Below are positions 1-5,227 of a stretch of DNA of 7,078 bases, piece after piece. The notes beneath the pieces are model-generated. The model was not told the origin of the DNA and did not search any database. It was given only the letters and a program-made list of their open reading frames with translations. This DNA is from Pseudomonadota bacterium (lineage in GTDB: Bacteria; Pseudomonadota; Alphaproteobacteria; Kiloniellales; J153): assembly GCA_022572105.1 (NCBI GenBank), contig JACZWN010000173.1, positions 1 through 7,078 on the forward strand. Direction: 5' to 3'. Position numbers and translations under genes: made by a program. Each line of letters opens with the position of its first letter. Within the stretch, counting starts at the first letter, position 1.

Positions 1-306
1 GAAATAGTGCACGTCCTCGTGCGCCGGCAGGATCAGACCGGGATCCACCTGCAACCGCTCGGCCAGCGCCGCGCAGAAGCGGGCGGCCGTGCCCGCGTCG
101 GCGGTGTCGCGGTCGTCGTCGGAAGCGAGCAGCGCCGGGTCGCGCCAGACCGGTTCGCCGTCGGCGCGCCAGTGGGCGTGCAGCGCCCAGCGCGGCAGTT
201 GCTCGCCGGGGTAGTGCTTGCCCGTGGCATATTGCAACGCGGCCCCCGGCGACCACAGCGCGGCGAGCCTGCGGATCAACGCGTCGTCGGGGTCGAACTT
301 TGCCAT
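1..306 (-). CDS. DUF2126-like protein, N-terminal 102 residues (runs off window)
   Basis: An open frame starts with ATG at 306-304, overlapping the aroQ stop by one base (TAATG), and is still open at base 1. It contains GKHYPGEQLPRWALHAHWR at about residues 26-44 and LQVDPGLILPAHEDVHYF at about 85-102. From memory these match the core of DUF2126, the large C-terminal region of the roughly 1100-residue transglutaminase-like proteins often found near circularly permuted ATP-grasp genes. In those proteins this stretch is preceded by a transglutaminase domain and a GGEPTF-type motif. Neither is present here, because the preceding gene is aroQ on the same strand, so this is a stand-alone or N-terminally shortened version. 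The TAATG junction implies translational coupling to aroQ. The biochemical role of DUF2126 is not established. The family call rests on remembered consensus; the start is well supported by the coupling. Confidence 0.72.
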   Translation of the reverse strand, partial: MAKFDPDDALIRRLAALWSPGAALQYATGKHYPGEQLPRWALHAHWRADGEPVWRDPALLASDDDRDTADAGTAARFCAALAERLQVDPGLILPAHEDVHYF

Positions 307-764
307 TACGCCTCTTGGCTTTCGACGAGCGTAGCGGCCATGGCCTCCAGCGCCATCAGGTAGCCGCGCGCGCCGAAACCGCAGATCACCCCTTGCGCCG
401 CCTTGGAGACGAAGGAGTGATGCCGGAAGTCCTCGCGCTTGTGGATGTTGGACAGATGCACCTCGATGAGCGGCAGGTCGGCCGCCAGTAGCGCGTCCAG
501 GATCGCGACCGAGGTATGGGTGTAGGCGCCCGGGTTCATGATGATGCCGTCGGCGGCGCCGCGCGCCTGCTGAATCCAGCCGACCAACTCGCCCTCGCCG
601 TTCGACTGGCGGCACTCGACCTCGAGGCCCAGCTCCTCGGCGCGCGCGCGGCAGGCCGCGTCGATGTCGTCCAGCGTGGCCGTGCCGTAGACCTCCGGCT
701 GGCGCGTGCCCAGCATGTTCAGGTTGGGTCCGTTCAGAATCAGGACTTTCGGCGCCTTGGCCAC
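306..764 (-). CDS. aroQ: type II 3-dehydroquinate dehydratase
   Basis: Cytosolic shikimate-pathway enzyme converting 3-dehydroquinate to 3-dehydroshikimate (trans-dehydration; type II enzymes are small dodecamers). Numbered from GTG 764 (152 residues, normal for the family), the sequence shows NGPNLNMLGTRQPEVYG at 11-27 with the catalytic loop Arg21 and Tyr26, MNPGAYTHTS near 76-85, and IEVHLSNIHKREDFR at 100-114 with the Glu101/His103 pair and substrate-binding arginines. All key residues are present. Two GTG starts are possible. GTG 788 has no visible ribosome binding site, while GTG 764 is preceded by GGGGGA at 6-nt spacing and places the first strand near the N-terminus, so 764 is preferred. 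It follows the DsbA-like gene on the same strand after about 150 bp and overlaps the DUF2126-like start downstream. In many alphaproteobacteria accB and accC follow aroQ; here they do not. Confidence 0.96.
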   Translation of the reverse strand: MAKAPKVLILNGPNLNMLGTRQPEVYGTATLDDIDAACRARAEELGLEVECRQSNGEGELVGWIQQARGAADGIIMNPGAYTHTSVAILDALLAADLPLIEVHLSNIHKREDFRHHSFVSKAAQGVICGFGARGYLMALEAMAATLVESQEA

Positions 765-816
765 CCGCGGTCCCCCATCGTCAGCCACCCGCAGTCGTCA
801 ACATCGGCCAAGGGTT

Positions 817-846
817 AGCATAGCCCGCCGCGCGGGTGCAATGCAC
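817..846 (-). promoter_or_regulatory. possible aroQ promoter with small palindrome
   Basis: On the minus strand a TATGCT (817-822) lies 18 nt from GTGCAT (841-846), about 53 bp upstream of the preferred aroQ start. The match to a sigma-70 promoter is weak at -35. The 11-bp palindrome GTGCAATGCAC (836-846) overlaps the -35 position and could be an operator or chance. The spacer of roughly 150 bp before aroQ leaves room for a promoter separate from the dsbA-like gene. Confidence 0.25.
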
Positions 847-862
847 ACCGGTGCGTCGGGTT

Positions 863-885
863 CCGGCCGGTTGGACCCCGGCCGC
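863..885. terminator. GC-rich hairpin between dsbA-like gene and aroQ
   Basis: GGCCGG (865-870) and CCGGCC (878-883) form a perfect 6-bp stem around a 7-nt loop, about 30 bp after the stop of the dsbA-like gene. No T run follows on the minus strand, so it is not a classical intrinsic terminator. It could attenuate transcription, stabilise an mRNA end, or be a chance palindrome in GC-rich DNA. Confidence 0.25.
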
Positions 886-913
886 CTTGGGCCACGGCGC
901 CGGGCGTGTCGGT

Positions 914-1717
914 TCAGCTCTGCTTGGCGCGTGCCGCGGCAACCAGGCGCTTGAGCGTCGACAGATCGACCGCGCCGGGCACCAGGGCGTCGCCGATCAC
1001 GAAGGCGGGCGTGCCGTTGATGTCGAGCGCGCGGGCCAACTCGTGGTTACGGCGGATCATGGCGTCGATTTCTTCGGACTGCATGTCCTTCTGCAGCCGC
1101 TCGACGTCCAGTCCCACGGTGCGCGCGATCTGGCGGATGTGCGGGTCGCTCATGTCGCCCGGCTCGGTCATCAGCGCCCAGTGGAATTCCTCGTATTTGC
1201 TCTGCTTGGCCGCGGCGAGCGCGGCGCGTGCGGCCTGAATCGATTGCGGGCCCAGGATCGGGAACTCCTTCATGACCAGGCGGATCTGGCCATCGTCTGC
1301 GACCACTTTCTTGACCGCGTTGGCCACGCGCCGGCAGTAGGGGCAGCGATAGTCGAAAAACTCGACGATCGCCACGTCGCCCGCCGGGTTGCCCATCACC
1401 GGCGTATCCGGGTCCTCGGTCAGCGCCGCGCGATAGTCGATTACCGTCTGCTGGCGGCGTTGTTCCTTGGCCACCCGCTGGTTCTCTTGATAGGCGGTGA
1501 GCGACTGGACGAGCACCTCGGGATGCTCGATCAGGTAGTCGCGGACGATCTGCTCGATGCCCTGGACCTGGTCCGGCGCGAAGCCGCCCGGCAGGCTCTG
1601 CTCCTGGGCCGCGGCCGGCCCGGAGAGGGTCGGGGAGAACGCCAGGGCGAGCGCAACCCCCGCCATCGCGACGGCCCGCTGGAGCGACGGCATTCCCGCC
1701 AGAGCTGTCCTCGCCAT
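914..1717 (-). CDS. DsbA-family (ScsC/Com1-like) periplasmic thiol-disulfide oxidoreductase
   Basis: Exported thioredoxin-fold protein of 267 residues that should oxidise or isomerise disulfides in the periplasm. The signal peptide covers residues 1-37: hydrophobic core AMAGVALALAF, then an Ala-Ala-Ala cleavage site before Gln38. Residues about 46-95 (FAPDQVQGIEQIVRDYLIEH and following) resemble the helical N-terminal region of ScsC-type proteins, which can mediate oligomerisation. The thioredoxin fold starts near 113 with VAIVEFFDYRCPYC, active-site CPYC at 125-128. The cis-proline is in NGTPAFVIGD (Pro237). The start is fixed by AGGAGG five bases upstream of ATG 1717 and by the signal peptide; the frame stays open upstream to 1837, but that extension would bury the signal. 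It lies 133 bp downstream of the M48 gene. Whether it acts as oxidase or isomerase cannot be decided from sequence. Confidence 0.93.
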   Translation of the reverse strand: MARTALAGMPSLQRAVAMAGVALALAFSPTLSGPAAAQEQSLPGGFAPDQVQGIEQIVRDYLIEHPEVLVQSLTAYQENQRVAKEQRRQQTVIDYRAALTEDPDTPVMGNPAGDVAIVEFFDYRCPYCRRVANAVKKVVADDGQIRLVMKEFPILGPQSIQAARAALAAAKQSKYEEFHWALMTEPGDMSDPHIRQIARTVGLDVERLQKDMQSEEIDAMIRRNHELARALDINGTPAFVIGDALVPGAVDLSTLKRLVAAARAKQS

Positions 1718-1722
1718 TTTCA

Positions 1723-1728
1723 CCTCCT
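1723..1728 (-). promoter_or_regulatory. ribosome binding site of dsbA-like gene
   Basis: AGGAGG on the minus strand followed by TGAAA and ATG at 1717. It is the strongest Shine-Dalgarno sequence I saw upstream of any gene in the window, and it decides the start in favour of the signal-peptide-bearing form. Confidence 0.85.
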
Positions 1729-1850
1729 GGGTCGGCTGCCGGCGCGTGGCTGCGCCGAGCCGCAGTGATCCATAGCGGGGCCGGGTTAAGATCCGGTATC
1801 CGAATGCAGTCATAACGTCTTGCCGCCGATCGGGCAAATCACGGCTCCTT

Positions 1851-3215
1851 TTACCGCCGCTTGGCCATGCGGGCGGCGGTTTTCTCGATGTCGGCGGCGC
1901 GCAGCCAGCCGGCCGAGTTCTCGGCCAATATCTTCTGGGCGCGGAACGCCTGATCGCGCGCTTCCCGGGGCTTGCCGCGCGCCAATGCGCCCTCGGCCAG
2001 CGCCAAGGCGGTCAGGCCGACGTCGCCGTGCCGGCCGTGGGCGATCGCCGAGAGGCGCCAGGCGAAGGAGTTGTCGGGCTCGCGGCGCAGGGTCTCGGCC
2101 AAATGGCCGAGCGCCTTCCGGTCGAACGCCGGGTCGTTCATCTCGATCATCACCTGGGCCAGGCCCAGGCGCAGTTGCGGCGAATCCGGCAGCAGGCGCA
2201 CGGCCGCCTCGTACGCGGGCAAGGCCTCGGCGATGCGGCCGTTCTCGAACAGCATCTGACCCTTGAGCTCGCGGAAGTAGGGATCGTCGGGGCGATCGGC
2301 GATCAGCCTCGCGGTTCGCTCGAGGGCAGTCGTCAGGTCGGATTTCCGGTAACTGGCGATCGCCCGGGCATAGCGCGCGGGCAGGCTGTGGTCGCTCTCG
2401 GGGTAGCGCCGCAGGACTTGCTCCATGGGCTGCAGGAAGCCGACGAGCTTGGCGCGCATGCGGGCGTGCAGCACCACGAAGCCCGGGTTCGCCGGCGTGG
2501 TGGCATAGGGGGAGACGCGCACCTGTTCCTCCAGGAAGGCTACCCGGTCCCGGGTCAGCGGATGGCTCCTGAGATAAGGGTCCTGATTGGCGCGCAGCAG
2601 CACCTCCTGGCCACTCATGATGCGCATGAACTCGAGCAGGCCGCGCGGCGACTGGCCGGTGCCGTTGAGCAGGCGGACCGCCGCCTGATCGGCCGCGGTC
2701 TCCTGGCTGCGCGTGTATTTGAGCAGGCCCTTGAGCGCGAGTTCCTGGCCGCCGGCGATCACCGCCAAGGCGATGTCGGGGCGTCCGGTCGCGAGCGCCG
2801 CCGCCAGGCCGAGGGCATAGGACGCGATCACGCCCTGGGTCGAGCGGCGTATGCTCGCGCCCCGGGTCGCCGTATGGCCGCCGGCCAGGTGACCGGTTTC
2901 GTGCGCGATCACGCCGATCAACTGAAGCGGGTCGTCGGTGCGCATCAAGAGCCCGGTATTGATGAACATGTTCAGGCCGGGCGTCACGAAGGCGTTCAGC
3001 TGCGGATCGTTCACCAGATAGACGTCGATCGCCTTGGGATTCAGTCCGGCGGCGTGGAACAGTGGCGTTGCGTAGGCGCGGATGATATTTTCCACCTCCG
3101 CATCGCGGATGAACCGTATCGTCTTCGCCTTGCCCAGGGCCGGACTCACCGCGACCAGGACCATGGACAAGGCGAGCGACAGGGCGGCTATCAAGGAGGC
3201 TTTAGGTTTGCGCAA
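1851..3215 (-). CDS. M48-family zinc metalloprotease with TPR repeats, BepA-like
   Basis: Exported Zn-metalloprotease of 454 residues, similar in plan to BepA (YfgC), which degrades or helps mature outer-membrane beta-barrel proteins. Residues 1-30 form a signal peptide (basic RKPK, then a hydrophobic core to Ala-Leu-Gly-Lys-Ala). The M48 domain follows: LNAFVTPGLNMFINTGLL at 73-90, zinc motif HETGH at 105-109, third ligand Glu172 in ETAAD, and SHPLTRDR near 217-224, whose His218 corresponds to the regulatory His of BepA. Residues about 280-440 are helical TPR-like repeats such as PYFRELKGQMLFENGRIAEA. The start is TTG 3215; an in-frame TAG lies about eight codons upstream, and later starts would cut the basic n-region. 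No strong ribosome binding site is visible. First gene of the leftward cluster, divergent from the gamma-glutamyltransferase gene. Confidence 0.93.
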   Translation of the reverse strand: MRKPKASLIAALSLALSMVLVAVSPALGKAKTIRFIRDAEVENIIRAYATPLFHAAGLNPKAIDVYLVNDPQLNAFVTPGLNMFINTGLLMRTDDPLQLIGVIAHETGHLAGGHTATRGASIRRSTQGVIASYALGLAAALATGRPDIALAVIAGGQELALKGLLKYTRSQETAADQAAVRLLNGTGQSPRGLLEFMRIMSGQEVLLRANQDPYLRSHPLTRDRVAFLEEQVRVSPYATTPANPGFVVLHARMRAKLVGFLQPMEQVLRRYPESDHSLPARYARAIASYRKSDLTTALERTARLIADRPDDPYFRELKGQMLFENGRIAEALPAYEAAVRLLPDSPQLRLGLAQVMIEMNDPAFDRKALGHLAETLRREPDNSFAWRLSAIAHGRHGDVGLTALALAEGALARGKPREARDQAFRAQKILAENSAGWLRAADIEKTAARMAKRR

Positions 3216-3269
3216 CGTTTTGAACCCGTTTGGTTTGTCTACACCTAAACATATAGCATCCCGGTTTCA
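3216..3269. promoter_or_regulatory. AT-richer divergent promoter region
   Basis: This 54-bp gap between the TTG of the M48 gene and the ancestral ATG of the gamma-glutamyltransferase gene is clearly richer in A/T than its surroundings (for example CTAAACATATAGC near 3245-3257), as expected for divergent promoters. A candidate for the M48 gene on the minus strand is TTGAAA (whose left end lies just beyond this span, near 3265-3270) with a 17-nt spacer to TAGGTG. No convincing hexamer pair is seen for the plus strand. Any promoter reading right is now separated from the gamma-glutamyltransferase body by the inserted element. Confidence 0.3.
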
Positions 3270-3350
3270 ATGTGCCTTGGCCCGGTTCACGACTTCGTTA
3301 GCCGGGCCAGGAGTGGCATCATACCAAAGGTCCTTGATAATGACCCATAG
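3270..3350 (+). pseudogene. stranded native 5' end of the gamma-glutamyltransferase gene
   Basis: ATG 3270 begins a short frame, MCLGPVHDFVSRARSGI and so on, that enters the inserted element and stops at TAG 3348-3350, inside the left inverted repeat (26 codons). An in-frame TAA at 3246 precedes the ATG, so this is the only ATG available in that frame. If the element plus one TA is removed, this frame continues as IILAACLLLLGAC straight into the downstream lipoprotein. I read it as the original start and n-region of that gene, cut off by the insertion. No good ribosome binding site precedes it, which leaves some doubt. Confidence 0.6.
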
Positions 3351-3354
3351 AGAT
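3321..3354 (+). repeat. left terminal inverted repeat of the element
   Basis: Begins ATACCA and contains AGGTCCTTGATAATGACCC, then ends TAGAGAT. It matches the complement of 3601-3634 except at the 7th (A versus G) and 27th (A versus T) bases. It carries the TAG that ends the native gamma-glutamyltransferase frame and an in-frame ATG at 3340 for the read-through frame. Confidence 0.9.
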
Positions 3355-3371
3355 CGGGCAGGCGATCCGTC

Positions 3372-3410
3372 GGGCCACCGGGCGGGCCACCGGGCGGGCC
3401 ACCGGGCGGG
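3372..3410 (+). repeat. 12-bp tandem repeat, about 3.25 copies
   Basis: GGGCCACCGGGC is repeated exactly at 3372-3383, 3384-3395 and 3396-3407, followed by GGG. In the read-through frame it would encode Gly-His-Arg-Ala repeats. Perfect identity suggests recent slippage; copy number could vary between relatives or between copies of the element. Confidence 0.9.
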
Positions 3411-3432
3411 TAGCAGGGAAGCCGCGGGTCCT

Positions 3433-3558
3433 GCGGGACATCGTCAAGGCTTTCCGGCGCCCGCCGGCGGTTCGCCCACGCGATCGGAACGGCGGTTTCC
3501 CAAGGCTTTCGGACGGCCCAATGCTTTTGGACGGGGCGCATGGCTTGCGATGTCCCGC
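3433..3558. repeat. internal 11-bp inverted repeat pair
   Basis: GCGGGACATCG at 3433-3443 is the exact complement of CGATGTCCCGC at 3548-3558. With one bulged base the pairing extends into CAAG/CTTG. It spans the middle of the element and crosses the 16-bp pair at 3497-3597, so the two pairings compete or form a knotted fold. Confidence 0.75.
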
Positions 3559-3597
3559 ATCGCTACGCCGCGCGCTCCTGGCCGAAAGCCTTGGGAA
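3497..3597. repeat. internal 16-bp inverted repeat pair
   Basis: TTCCCAAGGCTTTCGG (3497-3512) and CCGAAAGCCTTGGGAA (3582-3597) are perfect complements. A third related copy, CAAGGCTTTCCGG at 3445-3457, can pair with the same right arm through a one-base bulge. A separate near-direct repeat, CTTTCGGACGG (3506-3516) and CTTTTGGACGG (3524-3534), lies between the arms. Confidence 0.85.
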
Positions 3598-5193
3598 GCC
3601 ATCTCTAAGGGTCATTATCAAGGACCTCTGGTATTAGCCGCTTGCCTCCTCCTGCTCGGTGCTTGCGCCGACCGGGCGCCGGGCACCTTCGCGCCGGTCG
3701 AGGGCTTCGCCGGGCTCGTCACCGGTGACGAGCCGCGCGCGGTGGTCATCGGGCGCGAGATCCTCGGCAACGGCGGTACGGCGGTGGATGCCGCGGTGGC
3801 CATGTACTTCGCCATGGCGGTCACCTTGCCCTCGCGGGTTAGCCTGGGCGGCGGCGGTGTCTGCGTGCTGTTCCAAAGCGACGAGAAAAAGGGCCACAGC
3901 ATCGAATTCATGGCGCGCGCGGCGCCCTCGGGCGGCATGGTCCCGTCCGGCATGCGCGCCATGGCGGCGCTGCACGCCCGCTACGGCGCCCTGCGCTGGG
4001 AGATCCTGCTGTCGCCGGCCGAATCGCTGGCCCGCTTCGGTCACGCGGTCAGCCGGTCCTTCGAGAAGGATCTGGCGGCCGCGGCGCGGATCATCGCCGC
4101 CAATCCGGATCTCGAGCGTGTCTTCACGGCGCGCAGCGGACGTTTGGCGCGTGCCGGCGACCGCATCGTCCAGATCGAGCTCTCGGGCGTGCTCAGCGGG
4201 ATTCGCCAGCAGGGCGCGGCCTATTTGTACAGCGGCCCCTTCGCGCGCCGCCTGGCCGAGGCCTCGAGCGCGGTCGGCATGCCCTTGACCGCCGAGGACG
4301 TGCGCCGCAGCCTGCCCAGGGTGACCGACGCGGTGAGCGTGCCCGCCGGAAATGACGTGGCCTTCTTCGCGCCGCCGCGCGCGACCGGCGGGGTGGTGGC
4401 GGCGCAGATGTGGCGCATCCTAACCGAAGTCGAGCCTTTCGAGGATGCCGCGCCGGAGACTCGTCCGCACCTCTTCGCCGAGGCGGCGCTACGCGCCTTC
4501 GCCGAGCGCGCCCGCTGGATGGAGCGGGACGGCTCGAGCCGGGAGCCGCTCGCGGACCTGGTAGCGGAGGAACGGGTCGAGCGGATCATGGCGGACTACG
4601 ACGCCGGGCGCCATACGCCGGCAAGCCGCTTCTCGCCGGCGCCACCCGTGGTCTCCACGCAGGCCTATTCCGCCGGCTTCGTGATCGGCGACCAGTGGAG
4701 CAACGCGGTCGCCTGCAGCTTCACCATGAACCGGCTGTTCGGGTCCTGGCGCATGGCCCAGGGAACCGGGATCCTGCTTGCCGCGCCGCCGCGCTCCCAG
4801 AACGACGGTTCGACCTCGCTGACCGCGGTCGTGGTCGGCAACACGCACACCGGCGACGTGCGCTTCGCCGGCATCGCGGGCGAGGGCTCGGTTGCGGCGA
4901 CGGCGCTGGCGCGCGTCATGCTCGAAACCGTGGGCGGCGGCCGGGCGCTGGACGAGGCGCTCGCCATGGCGCGCGTGCACCACGGCGGGGCGCCGGACGT
5001 GCTCTGGCACGAGCCGGGGGTGAACGGTACGGTGCTGGCCGCGTTGCGCCGGCGCGGTCACGTTCTGCGCCAGGTCCCGGCGCTCGGCCACGTCAACGCC
5101 TTCTTTTGCCCTAAGGGTTTGAAGGACAAGCCGGCATCCTGCGACGTCGCCAACGATCCTCGGGGCTTCGGCCTCGCCTACGTGGCCCAGTAG
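3550..5193 (+). CDS. gamma-glutamyltransferase-family lipoprotein with element-derived N-terminus
   Basis: Ntn-hydrolase of the GGT family, which transfers or hydrolyses gamma-glutamyl groups outside the cytoplasm. From ATG 3550 it has 547 residues, a normal length. LVLAACLLLLGAC ends in a lipobox with Cys39, so it should be a lipoprotein. GGT hallmarks: GNGGTAVDAAVAMYFAMAVT at 73-92, LGGGGVCVLF at 99-108, and FMARAAP near 120-126, where Arg123 may serve as the carboxylate-binding Arg. The processing site, usually a TTHxSVVD-like motif with nucleophile Thr, appears as YSAGFVIGD at 373-381, followed by NAVACSFTMNRLFGS; the aligned nucleophile is Ser374. The usual Gly-Gly loop reads AGEGS. Activity is therefore uncertain. 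The insertion removed the native start (3270), and residues 1-27 come from the element. ATG 3340 (617 residues, AGG upstream) is an alternative start; the frame is open from 3082. The aminotransferase gene follows after 34 bp. Confidence 0.8.
   Translation: MSRIATPRAPGRKPWEAISKGHYQGPLVLAACLLLLGACADRAPGTFAPVEGFAGLVTGDEPRAVVIGREILGNGGTAVDAAVAMYFAMAVTLPSRVSLGGGGVCVLFQSDEKKGHSIEFMARAAPSGGMVPSGMRAMAALHARYGALRWEILLSPAESLARFGHAVSRSFEKDLAAAARIIAANPDLERVFTARSGRLARAGDRIVQIELSGVLSGIRQQGAAYLYSGPFARRLAEASSAVGMPLTAEDVRRSLPRVTDAVSVPAGNDVAFFAPPRATGGVVAAQMWRILTEVEPFEDAAPETRPHLFAEAALRAFAERARWMERDGSSREPLADLVAEERVERIMADYDAGRHTPASRFSPAPPVVSTQAYSAGFVIGDQWSNAVACSFTMNRLFGSWRMAQGTGILLAAPPRSQNDGSTSLTAVVVGNTHTGDVRFAGIAGEGSVAATALARVMLETVGGGRALDEALAMARVHHGGAPDVLWHEPGVNGTVLAALRRRGHVLRQVPALGHVNAFFCPKGLKDKPASCDVANDPRGFGLAYVAQ
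3601..3634 (-). repeat. right terminal inverted repeat of the element
   Basis: Complement of 3321-3354 with two mismatches; contains GGGTCATTATCAAGGACCT and ends TGGTAT. In the read-through frame it encodes GHYQGPLV, immediately before the hydrophobic core of the lipoprotein signal. Confidence 0.9.
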
Positions 5194-5227
5194 GTCGGGA
5201 ACCGGTCGGGCGGGGTGAATTAGGATC

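Larger units (their letters stand above)
3321..3634. mobile_element. MITE-like non-autonomous element inserted at TA
   Basis: A compact segment bounded by 34-bp inverted repeats (3321-3354 and 3601-3634; 32 of 34 positions match). Each repeat contains AGGTCCTTGATAATGACCC or its complement. TA dinucleotides at 3322-3323 and 3632-3633 are the likely target duplication, making the element proper 3324-3631 (308 bp). It encodes no transposase, as expected for a MITE mobilised in trans, perhaps by an IS630/Tc1-mariner-type enzyme, which targets TA. The interior carries three and a quarter 12-bp tandem units and several more inverted repeats. Removing 310 bp restores a reading frame across the site, which is independent support for insertion. 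AT is an equally possible reading of the duplication, because the ends are palindromic. The element family is not recognised. Confidence 0.8.

Noticed and set aside
836..1768. Long plus-strand open frame (310 codons)
   Set aside because: It lies opposite the dsbA-like gene, which has a signal peptide, CPYC motif and strong ribosome binding site. The plus-strand product has no recognisable domain and reflects GC-rich antisense openness.
1718..1837. Longer N-terminus for the dsbA-like protein (start at 1837)
   Set aside because: The 40-residue extension would precede a good signal peptide, and AGGAGG sits just ahead of ATG 1717.
1718..1850. Intrinsic terminator between the M48 and dsbA-like genes
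   Set aside because: A short TTGCC/GGCAA pairing is present near 1820-1837 on the plus strand, but it is weak and has no T run; read-through to the next gene is as likely.
2028..3248. Plus-strand open frame of 406 codons
   Set aside because: Antisense to the M48 protease with its HETGH motif; His/Gln/Arg-rich composition typical of an antisense shadow.
3319..3621. Minus-strand 100-codon frame spanning the inserted element
   Set aside because: It begins and ends in the inverted repeats and contains only the repeat-derived Pro-Val-Ala-Arg runs. It is not a transposase and has no good start signal.
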